From: Aaosphaeria pasadenensis
Taxonomy: Eukaryota; Ascomycota; Dothideomycetes; Pleosporales
Direction of reading: 5' to 3'
Assembly: GCA_022813625.1 (NCBI GenBank)
Contig: JAKLMB010000041.1
Coordinates: forward strand, 241,626-305,625
DNA length: 64,000 nt
In this document: positions 35,150-48,347 of the stretch, in pieces
Position numbering within the stretch: the stretch's first letter is position 1
Layout of the letters: each line of letters starts with the position of its first letter
Notes under the pieces: generated by a model
Databases searched by the model: none
The model's input: only the letters and a program-made list of their open reading frames with translations
Told to the model about the DNA's origin: nothing
Made by a program: the position numbers and the translations under genes

Positions 35150-36511
35150 ATGGTGTCCCCGCCCTACATTACGAATGCGCAGAAAGAAAATATCAAAAAT
35201 CAAAGGCTCATTATGAACACCAAGAGGGCGGCGTGCGATCGTTGCCATGGACAGAAAATGCGCTGCATTCGTACGTCGACGTGCAACACTAAGTGTGAGA
35301 GATGTCGGGCAGCTGGGGCGGAGTGTGTGTACAGCCAGGCACGGAAGGCCGGTCGCCCTCGCTCACAATCGCACAGCATTCAACACCACGAGGCGCTCTG
35401 CAACAGTCGTCCTCCAATCTCCACACACCTCAATTCCCGCCACTCTGACGTAAATGAGAACGGCGACGATTCTGGCCCGAGTCTGGTCGCAAACGACGTC
35501 TGGGATCCTCTGCTAAGCTCTGGGGATACCGCTTTGTCCGAATTGAGCACCTGGATAGACGGCAGTGCATTCACACAAGATCCAACACAGGCTGATTCAC
35601 TCTCCCCTCTATGGGCGGAACGAAACCTTCGGGATGGGTTCCAGGGAAGGCACCTTGCGAACGTCGTGAGCCAACATCAACGTCAGTCCAATACGGTTCA
35701 TGATGTAATGCAGCAACTGTCCGAATTGAGTGGCAGATTATTTTTTCAAGCAAACTCACGGTCACAGTCACATCTAGGATCTGGCAACCAGCAGCTACAG
35801 CATCTTGTTGCCAATACAATCGAAAGTTCAGTAGCCTTTTTAAACATCCTCAATGCCCTGCAAGAACGCTATCACGTCGTCTCATCACCGGTTGAGAATG
35901 TTTTCCATGGCCCGACAACCAGCTACCCTACAAAAGGGCTCCAAGACCAATCCACTCTTTCAGGTCTAGGTACTCCGGGTCTCAGCTTTCCCCATGAGTT
36001 CTCCTCCAGTTCTACACCTCTGGCAGAATCGGTTCAAGGAAGCCCGGTAGTGTCAGACACAGCGACCACCTTGCAAATCCTCACGGCTTATATTCGCCTT
36101 ACACAAGTTCATTGCGTACTATACACACACATGCAGTGCCTACTGCTCGAATCTACCTCCGATACATCTATGGGTGAAGATGCTCGCCCCATAGTAACGC
36201 CTTTTCCTAAGCTTTCCATTGGCGGCATCTCCCTTAAAGCATATACGCGCTTCCAGCTCAAATTTCTTTTGCAAATTTGTGTACACCATCTGGGCGAAAT
36301 TGAAGCTCTCCTTGGTCTTCCGGCACCCTTCCGCGTAGGAGAGTCTGAAGGTAGCGACTCCATTGCTGGTGGGATGCTAGGAGCCAGCGGAACAGGAAGT
36401 ACAGCTGTATTAGTGCGAACTGTGATGATGGAGGTAGAAGAAACAGTAAATGGGATTCGAGATATTCTCTCCGACTTGCGTGAGCAGCTTAGAGGTAGCA
36501 TTTCAGTGTAA
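35150..36511 (+). CDS. AflR-like Zn2Cys6 cluster regulator
   Basis: A single-exon 453-aa protein. The zinc cluster near the N-terminus is ACDRCHGQKMRC...CNTKCERCRAAGAEC, with C29-X2-C32-X6-C39-X9-C49-X2-C52-X6-C59 and an extra Cys45 in the long loop. A basic GRPRSQSHS linker follows. The C-terminal half has the helical AflR-type domain (LTAYIRLTQVHCVLYTHMQC...LKAYTRFQLKFLLQICVHHL...VNGIRDILSDLREQL). Pathway-specific regulators of aromatic polyketide clusters have this layout. It lies tail-to-tail with the PKS, 116 bp apart, and probably controls the cluster. A second Met at residue 22 (35213) is an alternative start. Confidence 0.9.
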   Translation: MVSPPYITNAQKENIKNQRLIMNTKRAACDRCHGQKMRCIRTSTCNTKCERCRAAGAECVYSQARKAGRPRSQSHSIQHHEALCNSRPPISTHLNSRHSDVNENGDDSGPSLVANDVWDPLLSSGDTALSELSTWIDGSAFTQDPTQADSLSPLWAERNLRDGFQGRHLANVVSQHQRQSNTVHDVMQQLSELSGRLFFQANSRSQSHLGSGNQQLQHLVANTIESSVAFLNILNALQERYHVVSSPVENVFHGPTTSYPTKGLQDQSTLSGLGTPGLSFPHEFSSSSTPLAESVQGSPVVSDTATTLQILTAYIRLTQVHCVLYTHMQCLLLESTSDTSMGEDARPIVTPFPKLSIGGISLKAYTRFQLKFLLQICVHHLGEIEALLGLPAPFRVGESEGSDSIAGGMLGASGTGSTAVLVRTVMMEVEETVNGIRDILSDLREQLRGSISV

Positions 36512-36627
36512 ATCATATAATGAACATATATCCCAATCGAAGATACCCCATATCAGACGTAACTTATCGATGAATCCGGCCCGAAGTATGAAAGGAAGAA
36601 ACATATTATTCACGATAGGATGTCGGC

Positions 36628-39600
36628 TTATCGTTGTGATGCAGCATTTTGTACAACTTCAAAGAGGAACTGATACCCAGGTGCGACCTGCTCCTCCCAC
36701 TCTTTCATGCCAGGTACCAGCTCCAAGTCGTGGACATGCGAGGTATTGAGCTCTAAGAAACCATGACGGATCTTAGATTTCCGGAGTGCAGCTACAAAGC
36801 GCTCAGCACCAACAAAGGGCGCGATTTCATCTTTCTTCCCGTGGATCATAAAGGTCGGTATGTCATAGTGGCCTTTTTGAAGTCGCGCGAGTGGGCTGAT
36901 GTCTGCTATTCGCTCGGCCGCCGGTATTTCAAGACAGCTGTCATCAGAATTATTGCTCAAGCCATTCAAGAGCAGAGGCAGACCAATTCCATCAGAAAAG
37001 ACGGAGAGCAACAATTCAGAGCGTAGGTCGCCCGAGCGAAGCCATCCCAGGTTATTTTCGCCTCCGGAAGACGTCTCATATTTTGTGAGCTATGGACAGA
37101 AGTTAGTGATCCGGGGTTGCAAGATCTCATTGAACAGAGATAAAACGACTGGATACAGCGTACTGGAGCTTTTGGCAGGCTTTTAAGAATACTTGAGATG
37201 CTCAACTGCGGCTTAGGAAGTGCTGGCCTACGGTGATTGTCTAAAGCTGAAACGAAAATTAGCTCATGTCACACGGAAACACAATGTAGATTGATAGAAC
37301 ATACCATTCAATTCAAAATCAACGGGTGTGTAAAAGCAAAGTATAGCCGTGGGGGACGGCATGCCAGCTTCTCGAGTCGTCCACCCAAGAGACATTGCTA
37401 AATGGCCTCCCGTTGACCAACCGATGACCACAACGCGATTACTGTCAACCGTGATACCGCATTTCAAAAGTAGAAGGGGAAGTTCGCTACGGGCCCACCA
37501 GTATCCGTCCCGCACATCTGCAAACGGGCCCTCTACAAGGTTGACCTCTGGACAAAGGCGATAGTCTATGCTGACGGGAAGGAAACCGTTGGCGAGCAAA
37601 TATCTGGTCTGCGCTGGGCGTATAGCCTTCCGCGATAATGCCATGTGGCCGCCTCCGTGAATCATGAGAGCTAACAAAATAGTAAGTATTGTAACGTAAC
37701 TGTGTGGTGGGAGGTAATCTACCAATGGGCATCGATGAAGATGTAAAAGCACGAGGAAGGTAGACGTCAGCTTCAATTTGAATGCCACTTACGTCTTTGT
37801 AAATCATGGTCTCCGGTTGAAATGTCTCCATCTTGCCCGAGACAACATCTGAAGGAGGAGCTGCCATTGTTTGGCTAGGCCAGTGTCTTTTACACCCAAC
37901 AAGCAGCTGCTGTGTATTTGTCTCTAGAGTGGGGCCCCGAGAGAAACCTAGAGATAAGAAGCCAGCGTTTTTGAATGCAGCCATCCATACGGCTGTGGGT
38001 TGAAGTGGGTACTCGCTCCCTCTCCCCGCAAGCCACCAACCTTCCAAAACTCCAAAACACATGTCGAACCAATCAATGCTTCTTGTGACCTCAGAAAGAA
38101 TGACGATTCCATCATCGGTAAGTGTGTCCCATATGCGACGACAAGATAGTTCTCTATCTGACGTCGCGTGAACACAGTTTGTGCTTATAACAATATCGAA
38201 GGCGTGTTTGAATTCATCTTTGACATGATTCTCCAGATCCAGCACAGCAAACCTCATCCACGGGTACCTAGAGAATTTCGACTTGGCCTTTGAAACTAGC
38301 CTGGGAGATATGTCCGTGAACGTATATTCGCATGTTATGTCAAGGTTGCCCAGAGCTTCTGCCAGTTTGAGGGTGGTCCCGCCAGTACCTGCCCCGATCT
38401 CAAGAATGCGAATGGTAGTGTCGCCCCTTTGCAATGGTCCGAGAAAATTCATCAAATAAGTTACTAAATGTTGGGTCATGGTTGACAGCATCGGAGAGCA
38501 GCTATAGTATTCCTCCATTATCGTAGATGATTCGGCATTTCCAAACAGGAGAGCGATTGGGTCTTCATCGCCCTTCAGGCACTCTGCGAGGCGTTCACCC
38601 ACGAGCCTTATCAATTTCGCCTCAGGAAGGTATCGCGGAAATCTTTGGACAAAATCGTCATAAACGCTAGAGGAACTGAGTACGGAGCGGTTAGGCATTG
38701 CTTGGCTACGGAGAATCACGGTATTTCGTTTCTCCACATAATGGTGTTTCTCGAGGATCCACCAAATTCTCGACATTAGCTTTTCGTGCCTGGGCAAGCA
38801 ATTGATTGCAGGAATTGGGTTCTGGGGAGAGATTGAGAGTAGATCCAGATTGAGCTTCTGGAAGGCTTCCAAGAGGTACGCAATCAACAAATCATTCTGT
38901 AATGAAGCGACAACACTCCAGTATCCCGAAAAACCCTGATGAATACTCGCGTCTTCTATGTAATGATTAGAATCATCAAGTGCGTTCAACGGATTTCCTA
39001 GAATCTCAAGCGGTTGAACAATACGAAGAGATGGTGATGGGGATAAGAGAGCAGACTTTGTGGGAGATGCTGGAAAACTCTCCTCTCTGATTTCGGTTCC
39101 CGGCAGTTTCGCCCTCCCGCCTATTTCCAGCCCAAAACGTGTATACAGCGTACGTAAACTGATAAGCCCAAGTGATTGGGAATCTACCGTGACCTTGAAC
39201 ATTGTTGATAGTTCCGTGGCAAACTCGATAGATGACAGCGAGTCGAACCCCAAGTCCATTAGTAGGGAGTCTTCAGAGATATCAGTGCTTTCGAGACCAG
39301 TGTAGGTTGAGATGAGCGCCTGTACGGCATCCTTTTGACTCTTGGACGAAGGATATATTTCGTCATCTGACGGGACTGAAGCGCAAAAGTGCGATTCAGT
39401 GGGCGTTCGAAATGCCGCCTCAACCGTGGAATCGGAATCTGTCGAAGCAACAGGATGCAGACTCTGAGTTGTTGAAATGCTTGGGTTGGCAGAGGTCAGT
39501 GACTTCTGAAGCTTCGAGATTGCCACCTTGTGAAACCGCACACCGCTGAATATCGCCAGGACCTCGCCACGCTGGGAACAAACAAAGACGTCACCGGTTG

Positions 39601-42600
39601 CCTGCTTGCTGTCTACCAGAGAGAAGCTCACAAAAACTTGCAAATCAGAATTTGGCCCTGGTGAGCAAGCGGAAGATAGAACTGTCCGGTCGAGTCCTAC
39701 GGCGACCATGGCGTCCGCCTTGGAGACTGTGTCGCTGCTGTTCAATAGCAGACCGGCTACTGAAATGAAAGTATCTAATGTCACAGCATCGCATCGGTGC
39801 CATGCCGTACTATCTTTGCTATCAGGATGATTTTTATAGTGTTTGACAATAGCCAAAGCCTCTGTCTCGTCAAGTACGATCGATGAGATGCCCTGTAGAG
39901 AAGGCTCGTAGGTCACGACGTGCGAGAATAGATCATAAGCGCGTTTTGACATGAGCCTCTCGGTATTATCCTTTGAGAGCAATGTTTGTATTGAGTTTGC
40001 CACCAGGCGGCCAAACATCGAGACTTCTGCACGAAGGGTCAAGGCCAACCTGCCGGTGCAATGTATCCGTGGGCGCATACTTGACCCAGAGACTGTCGAC
40101 TGCACTGTAAAGTTCCACGCCTGCTCGGAATGTAACTCCAAATTAAGAATCACCTCGCGCGTGCTATCAAGTCCTAGCGGTGCGCTGAAGTCAAGATTCT
40201 CGAAATTCAGGCAATGGGACTCGATATCTTGTCCGCGAAGAATCTGAAGGGCCATCGTTGCACATTCCATATACAACGATGCTGGACAAAGTGGCTGACC
40301 TAGAACAGCATGTCCTTGGACAATCCGCTGGTATCGAAGAGACTGTGTGTTAATGTAAAAAACGGATGTAGTGCCCGAGGAGCCGGGGGGTTCCTTTGTA
40401 AAAACGAGGTGCTTTGGTGGTACGGCATTTTCAACCGACTGGAGTGGAGGTTGTTTGCGTGCTTCCGTGGTACGATCGATGTTATCCACCCAGTACGATT
40501 GCCTCTCAAATTGGTATGGCGGGAGCCATACAGGTCCGAACACCTGAGACGAAGGCCCGAAAAAGGTACTATATGAAACGGACAGTCCGTGTCTCCAAAG
40601 CTTGGAAATTATTGTACTAATTGACTGACCCATAGATTCGCCAATTTTAATCCTAACTGATTGGAATAAATGCGCATCTGGATTCGCGACAGCTCGTTTT
40701 GTCATCGCAACAATTGGTGTGTTGACTCCAGCTTCCAGCCAAATTGATGGACCCAAACGCATCTCGACCCTTCGCACTGCGTCAAAGAAGTATACCGGTT
40801 CTCTAGCGTGCTTAGGAGCGGACCAATCTGATATTGAATCTAGGTGCTCGTGCGTGCAAAACTCGACAGGGACAATGGGTTCATTCCATGCAAGTGATTC
40901 AGCCCTCGATTTCAGCCAAGGAAGGATTGGCTCGGTCAACGAAGAGTGAAAAGCGTGCGTAGTAGACAATTGTTGTGAAATTATTCCGCTTGCACCTGAA
41001 CCGGCAGCTAAGAAGTCCGCCGTTGCTTGCACTAACGACGATGATCCCGCAACGACAGTTGAACTGGGGCCATTGTAGCATGCAATATCAAGCTTGGATC
41101 GAACGGAATGGCTCAAGGTAGCTGGCGGTAAAGTTGCTTGTGCCTCAGTCGCTGAGATATTAAGGACAAGCATGCTACCACAATCTGTTCCCCACCGCGT
41201 CGAAATGAGATGTGCCCGATATGCGACCAGATTCAGAGCATCTTTCAGAGACAGTGCCCCAGACACAGCAAGTGCAATAAGCTCGCCCAGACTATGTCCA
41301 ATGATCGCGGCAGGTTTGATACCAGCATTGATCCACAGGGAGGCCCATGCATATTCCATGGCGAAGATGCTGCATTGCAAGCAAACAACATCAGCGATGG
41401 GTTCGGTTTGAATGATGGCTTGCTGAATGGAGGGATATCCAAGGGAAAGGAGAATTGAATCGCAGTTATCAATGTATCCTTTCAATGCAGGATAGGTTTT
41501 GTAACATGTGGGATCCAGTGCGACCTTGTTGTCAAATTGTCCGCTAAGTAACAGAACAACTGGCGTGGGCCTATCTGGGTATTGAAATGGAGAAGGCTGA
41601 ACGGATCCCAAGCTACGAATCAAAGATCCTACATCAGTTGCAGGTGTACTGATGCAATACCTGTGTTTTTTCCGCCGCTCATTCAATGTGAAAGCGACAT
41701 CAGCAATGCTTAACTTAGAAACATTCCTTTCAAGGTATGACACTAAAGCTTGAATATTAGCTACTAGACCGTTCTCTGAAGCGCTGCTGAGTAGGACAGG
41801 ATGTGGGAGCGGCGGTGGCCTCGTTTTAATTGTTGTAGGCATCTCATGGCAAAGTAGTGCGCAGTTGGACCCTGCAGCCCCGTAACTATTCACACAAGCG
41901 GCGCGCAATGGTACGTTCCATGGCAATAGCTCTTCGCTGATTCGAATTCCGGCAAGATCAAGAGGCGGAATCTTCCGGTTCAGCAGTTTATGGTTTGCTT
42001 GAGGAGGAATTTTGCCATGTTTCATCATGGCTAGGACTTTAAGTAAACCCGCAACACCCGCACCGCTTTCACAGTGGCCAATATTTCCCTTGATAGAGCC
42101 CACAGTAATTGGTACTGTCCGGGATGAACTCCCAAAAATGGAACGAATGCTATCCATCTCGATTGGGTCGCCAGCTTGGGTGCCCGTTCCATGTGCCTCT
42201 ACAAAGGTGACGTTGGAGGGCTGGAAATCTGCTTTCCGGAGAACATTTCGAAAGAGGGCCTGCAGGGAATCTGAGGAGGGAATTGTTAGAGACGACGAAA
42301 GCCCGCCTTGATTTGTGGCAATCCCCGAGATGACGCCCAGGATTTGATCGCCGTCCTCCAGTGCTCGAGTAAGCCTCTTTAGGACTAATAATCCTGCGCC
42401 GTCTGAACGACAGTATCCATCCGCGGAGTCGTCAAACGGCTTACATTGTCCAGTGGGACTAAGAAATCCTGCTTTCCCTAAATCCAAAAAGTTGTTAACA
42501 CCTGTGATGATGTTCACTCCACCGGCAAGTGCCATATCGCATTCTCCTGACAAGATAGAATTGCAAGCGCGACTTATTGCCACCAATGAAGACGAACATG

Positions 42601-44308
42601 CAGTATCAATAACCTCTGAAGGTGCAGTCCAGCCATACTGGTGGCTCAACCTTCCACACAAGAATGCGCGAAGGGTTCCGGTAGAGGTATACGCCGAGGG
42701 TGCATGGGCGTTTGTGTTGTCAAGATATTCTATCATGTTTGCCCCAATGAAACAGCCAACTAGGTCACCCCTCTCTCGAACGTGGGAAACCAGATATCCG
42801 CTTGAGTCAAGTGCTTCATAAGATAGCTCTAAAAGGATCCGCTGTTGGGGGTCCAAGTTCGCCGCTTCTCTCGCGTTCATGCCAAAGAATGACCTGTCGA
42901 AGCCTTTCACATCATCAAGAAAATTCCCGAATATCTTTTGTGCCTCGTTCCCACTTTGGACTGCGCGGGAGCTTGATTTGATGTCGAATCTGTCTGTGGG
43001 AACTTCTTTGTGGCAGTCTTTGCCGCTTGATATCACGTCCCACAACTCCTCGAGATTAGTAGCACCTGGTAGGCGGCAAGACGCTCCGACAATTGCTATA
43101 GCACCTTCATGAACTGTTGGAGTTGCGGTTACCTTTGGGTCGTAGAAATAAGGGGGCAGTATTTTGGACACCTCTAATCGTTGCTTGTTGAATGGTGCCA
43201 GGGGAACGCAGTCATTGAGGCCAAAGGTTACAACAGAGTGAGCTCGACGTCCTGAAGCTTTCATGTCTTCGGCACAGAGGGTTAAAACTTGGTACCATTC
43301 GCACCTTGATGCAATAATCATCATGATCAGGTCCTCAATGACAGACCCGATTTCGAGGTTTTTCGCACTCCGATTGGACCTGGTCGATACTCGTAGCTCA
43401 CTTTGTTTAGGTAATTGAAGGGATGGCGTCTGCCTCCAAAGTTGTAAGAAACCAGCTGCAAGAGGGACATTGTCCGGGCAATGTGCTTTGCCTGTGACCT
43501 CCATTTGCTGGACTGGTAATCCCAGGCCGTGTGCGTAGTCGAACAACTGGGCCAATATTGTAGCATTGCCGGCAATGCTAATGGATCTAGGCTCCGTTAC
43601 TGCTGAGACATATGTCTATGAAAGGTGAGCGTCAAATACATCCAAAGAGCCTGGAAAACTTACGCCTGGGAAACGGGCAACGAGTTCATCTCCTTGACCT
43701 TCATATTTCAGTCGACACGCAATGACAGTTGATGCTCCTGTACTCGGGTAGTCGGCTGCTTCTATGCATGCTCCAATGCCTACCAAAAGCCGAAGGAAGA
43801 CAGCAGCATTCTGAACAATTTCGGCCTCGTCCTTGGCACAAGCAATCGACAAGGCCGCAGCAGCGCCACCACAGTAACCCTGAATACCGCCAACATGCCG
43901 AACCTGCTCGACAAATCCCGAGTGTGAGAGGGAATGGGTCTCGAGATATCGCAGATATTGTCCCAATTGGAGGATGAGGAGCAATGGAAGGGCTATGATC
44001 CCACTCCTAGCTTGTGAAATCGGGGCAGAAGAGCCGCCGGCGGCCCAATCCATGAGCGTACGCACCTCGCTCGAGCCTTTGGGGAGACTGCGGATGTCGT
44101 CCCTTGCGCTGCAAAACATCTGGAATGCCTCATCCAATCGCGCAACATGTTGGAGAAGGCATGCTCCGTGCGGGTTTCGTCGAAGGAAAGACTGTAGCCC
44201 TACGAGGCACAGTTCCGGAGGAGCCCTGCCTTGCGGGCAGAAGAAAGCTGCCGAAAGGGTTTGAACGACCATACCTGTAGCACCTTTTCCATCTCCTCTA
44301 CCAGTCAC
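36628..44308 (-). CDS. C-methylating non-reducing polyketide synthase (SAT-KS-AT-PT-ACP-CMeT-TE)
   Basis: Exons 44308-43664, 43615-37723, 37670-37305, 37246-37164 and 37089-36628 join in phase to give 2482 aa. Domains in order: SAT with GYCGG (Cys146); KS with DTACSSS (Cys555); malonyl-AT with GHSLGE (about 990); PT with HAVLGQPLCPASLY (about 1318); one ACP with LGFDSLSS (about 1672); C-methyltransferase with ILEIGAGTGGTT (about 1955); and an alpha/beta-hydrolase TE with HGGGH and GWSTGGH. This layout and length match the group that makes methylated orsellinic-type acids, such as MpaC and AusA. All active residues are present. The product is probably a C-methylated monocyclic aromatic acid; the methylation pattern cannot be read. 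Met13 (44272) is an alternative start. Confidence 0.95.
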
Positions 44309-44581
44309 AAAACTCAGGTTTCTCGATGGCGCTTTTAGTTCTGCTGTGTCCCATCATATAATTTCAAAGCTACACCCGGTTATTTCCTATGCTGGCTTAC
44401 CCGGTCACTGTCATCCTCGATATCCTGGTACCGGTACCGGGGGATTTTGACGTTTCCCATGCATGGTTGGTGGATTGGGTTACAAATGCGCCGGGGGATG
44501 GGTGGACGGAGAGGTAAATAACATGTGCACGCAATGGACGAACGACCATATTTGTGATGGTTGATTAGGTGAGTAAGAATC
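44309..44581. promoter_or_regulatory. Bidirectional promoter of PKS and P450, with CGG-TA-CCG palindrome
   Basis: The PKS and the P450 start 273 bp apart in opposite directions, so they share one control region. It contains CCGGTACCGG (44431-44440) inside the 12-bp perfect palindrome GGTACCGGTACC (44427-44438). CGG-N2-CCG inverted triplets are the kind of site dimeric Zn2Cys6 regulators bind. Binding by the regulator at 35150 is inference. Confidence 0.55.
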
Positions 44582-46254
44582 ATGGAGATCAAGAGCGTGT
44601 ACTTTCTCGCCCTCTGGGGTGCGCGTCCAACTCAAGGTCTGGCTCTTGCCTTTTGTCTTCTCGCAGTATTCGCAGTTGGTGTAGTTGTTTTGGTTGCTAT
44701 CCGGCGGATTTGGTTCCACCCCCTCGGCGTTTTCCCCGGTCCGAACGTGTGGGCGGCTTCACGACTGCCGTGGGTGCGCCACATGGTGAAAGGAGACCTG
44801 TGGCGCATCCTCCATCAACATCATATCCGATTTGGTTCCATCGTGCGTATCGCTCCAAACGAACTCAGCATCTTGTCTCCCTCCGCCTGGCACGACATCT
44901 ATGTCTCTCGTCCTTTGCTCCTCAAAGAGCCCTTCAGCCAGACGCCACCTCTCAACGGGGCCCACTCGCTTTTTACTGCAGAAGGCCATGAACATCGTCG
45001 CATCCGTGGGACTCTCGCACACGCTTTTTCCGATAAAGCTCTCCGGGATCAAGCGTCCTTGATCGAGCATCATGCAAATCAATTGGTATCAAGACTGCGC
45101 AGAGAGCTCAAGAAGTCGTCTTCGCACGTGCTTGACATCTCCAAACTCTACGGCTATGCCACATTCGACATCGTGACCGACTTCAGTTATGGAGAATCGG
45201 CAGAGGGCCTGGTCAGCGACAACGAGCATAACAATATCGCTCGCTTCTTCCTTCATGCCCAGTACAGCACCGTTCGCAACTGTCTTCGCTGGTATTCGCC
45301 GCTGGATAAGCTATTGGACTTTTTCTTCCTCCGGGCGTCGCGAAGCACCCGTGAGCAGAATTGGGCTCTTGCGTTAGCCAAAGTTAACCGCCGCCTGGCA
45401 AAAGGCGATATGACTGGTATTCGTTCCGATCTCATGACCCCGATCGTAGGGCGCATTTCCGAAGAGGGTGGAAAGGGAATCACCAAGGCAGAACTTCTTT
45501 CCAGTGCATTGGGTATCGTAATCGCCGGTTGCCAGCTTACCACGGTCGCGCTTACAAGCTGTACTTTCTTCTTACTGCAAAATCCGCGGGCTCTGGAGAG
45601 GCTCCTCCAAGAGGTTCGTACTACTTTTACAGCAGAGGAAGACATAACTGTGCAGTCGACCCAACACTTGTCTTATCTGGATGCCGTACTGAATGAAACC
45701 ATCCGGATCCATCACCCATCGCCGATCAGCTTACCAAGGATGGTGCCACCGGAAGGGCGAGTAATCGATAGTATCTTCATTCCCGGCAATGTAAGTTTCA
45801 ATGCCATTACCTGCACCCCATAACACAGTGTTACTAAACGCCGATGCAGACAATCATCAGTATCAACCTTCAAAATATCCAGAATAGCCCTGAGTTCTGG
45901 GTCGAGCCCCATAACTTCCATCCAGAGCGGTTCCTATCCTCAACGAATGCGCACTATGAGGCCCGGTTCGAGAGCGATGTAAAGGCAGCATTTATGCCTT
46001 TTTCTACTGGACCACGGAACTGCATCGGTGCTAAGTATGTGCTCGGTCTTTGGGGCATCTTCTCTTTATACTGATTAGATCTCAGGTTGTCTATGGCCAT
46101 AACTAAAGTGACCCTGGCAAAGGTTTTATGGAACTTCGACCTGTCTATGGCTGAGCCTGATGTTGCGAATTGGCAGAATCAGAGGGTTTGTATCGTTTTT
46201 GAGCCGAAACCACTGCGAGTTGAAGTGATGGATCGCTCTAGTAGCAAAGCATGA
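44582..46254 (+). CDS. Cytochrome P450 with atypical I-helix
   Basis: Exons 44582-45790, 45850-46034 and 46086-46254 give 520 aa. A membrane anchor (residues about 20-42) is followed by IWFHPLGVFPGPNVWAASRLPW. ExxR is in LNETIRIHHPSP, PERF precedes the haem loop, and FMPFSTGPRNCIG has Cys461. The I-helix reads A315-G-C-Q-L-T-T, with Gln where most P450s have Asp/Glu and Leu where Thr is usual, so oxygen activation may differ. It is the divergent partner of the PKS and probably an early tailoring oxidase. The fold belongs to the large fungal group that includes isotrichodermin 15-hydroxylase-like enzymes. Confidence 0.92.
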
Positions 46255-46591
46255 ATATTGCGGTGGGATTTGAATCCATGACTGGGTTTTCTTTGGTTTG
46301 CCTGTCTTGTTGATGTCATTCTACGAAGTCGAACACCTAATATGTAGCTCGTATCAAGTCTTCCATTATTTGTTTACAAGAAAAACAATATCTCGCTTTC
46401 CGGATGCGCATCTATGTACATGAAAACGGAGCGCAAAAATCAATGAGGAATTATCGGGATTAAGTTCCAATAATTTACGGTTAGAAGGTCGAGAAATATG
46501 TTGTGTCTGTTCACTAGTACCTATGAAACACCACTCTGTCTGTCATTATAGCATTGAAAACGAGCAAATATTCTATTCTGATACTTCCATA
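46255..46591. other. Intergenic between convergent P450 and FAD oxidase
   Basis: About 335 bp of shared 3' region with no gene visible. Confidence 0.6.
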
Positions 46592-48347
46592 TTAATCCTC
46601 TTGCTTCCCTCCTCCGATTGGATTGTAAAATGAAAACAGGCCTTTCGGATCGTATCTATCCTTCAATGCTTGCAATCTTGGAAGATTCTCCGCACCATAC
46701 CATGCCTCAGCTCCCTCATCACCACGAGCGAAATTCGAATACAGCTCTAGATGAGTTTGACCGCTTAACTCGAGTAGCTGTGCCCTGATTTCATTTCCAA
46801 AAGCGTCGAGTGCGTCCACGGACGAGGGATCGAAGCTGAGGCCATCGATTTGGCTACATTGCGTCAATAAACAGTCCCTCTGTATCGCAGATGTAGATAA
46901 TAACTTACACGAAGACCGTGGGTTCCCGATAAGGGAATGAGGAACCCACTCTCCCCTTCGCTATCATATTCGCGTCACTATTCGCGCGGAAGCCCTGGCT
47001 CGCATACTGGGTGAATGTGAACAGAGTGCCCTGTACTGCGGGTGTCGTCGAAGTGACATTGTACACGTGTTTTGTAAGCTCTGATAATGCTTCGACATTG
47101 ATATCATAAAGATTGATGGCGTGTGGCACATAGGTGTAGCTACTGGCACAAGTCATCTTTGTAATTCCGTAGACGGCAGTGTCTGGTGCGTCTTTCCAAC
47201 GAATGTACGATATCGCTACATTGGTGGGTTCGAGGTTTAGAAGAGGCTCGAGCAATGCTTTTCCGTCTTCCAGTGGCCCGGCATAGATGGCATTGACAAT
47301 TATGGCAATCTGGTCAAAGAATCAGCAACTTGTTTACGGTTCTAAGTCCACAGTACTAAGAAAGGATCAGGAGTATTACATCGCTTTTTTCTGGATCATA
47401 TCGCATAGCAAACACTAAGCTCAACTCTGGTGGTTGCGTCCCTAGCATTGTCTTGGAAAACTCCCAGATCGAAGCATTTTGAGCACCTGTGAAGGTCATA
47501 TCGGCATTCATAACCATACCTCCATTGGGTTGGTCGTGGACGCGATACGTGAAGGAGGTGACGCTGCCGAAGTTGAACCCTGCGCCTTTGATGCCCCAAA
47601 AGAGGTCTTGATTCTCCGTATCAGACGCAGTAAGCAGTTCCCCAGTGCCAGTGACAATGTCGACAGAGTGAAGCGAGTCGGAAATGGCACCATAGAGTCC
47701 AGAATAGAATCCAATGCCACCTCCAAGAGTTGCGCCGCCAATTCCAACACAAGAACACGCGCCAATGGCTGGAAGTATTAGACATATCCGACAGAATAGT
47801 AGTGACAAATCAGCATACTTGTAGATTTGCCTTTGGCATGAGCGGCAGCCGCCACGTCTCTGAAGCGAAGAGACCCGCCTGCTGTCATGAGGTTCTTATC
47901 CTCATCGACAGAAACAGTATTGAAGTTGCCCATATCCAATTGGATACCATCTTTAATCACCCCGAGGGTGCCAGAGTATCCATGACCGCCGCCTGTGGTT
48001 AAAAATGGTATATTCTTTTGTGATGCGTACTCAATCTACAAATCAAACACATTAGCTTGCATTCCTCTATCACGAGGAGAATTTAATTCTAGACTGACCA
48101 CTTTCTGCACGTCGCCGCGCAAGGCAGGCTTAACAGCAACTATGTACGTCGGGGCACTCCACAAATCCCATCGCGGAGTGGTAGCATTAACTGAAGCTGG
48201 ATCCGACGTGAGATAGACTGAAGAACCGGGCGACAAACAATTGCGAAAATAGTCAGCAATCTCGTTGGCCGATGTCATGGCTGATACAACGTTGACCAAG
48301 GGGAGCAGCCATGGCATCCACGCGAGACGAATTATAAGAGAAATCAT
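46592..48347 (-). CDS. BBE-type FAD-linked oxidoreductase, secretory pathway
   Basis: Five exons (48347-48099, 48035-47819, 47768-47380, 47309-46909, 46853-46592) give 505 aa. An N-terminal signal peptide ends near residue 23. His101 in TTGGGHGYSG and Cys160 in IGACSCVGIGGATLGGG are the two residues that bind FAD covalently in berberine-bridge-like enzymes, so bicovalent flavin is expected. The C-terminal DRYDPKGLFSFYNPIGGG closes the flavin fold. Such enzymes oxidise alcohols, phenols or ring C-H bonds with oxygen. Its location between two cluster P450s and beside the decarboxylase-like gene points to late ring oxidation or dehydrogenation in a vesicle or outside the cell (inference). Confidence 0.92.
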
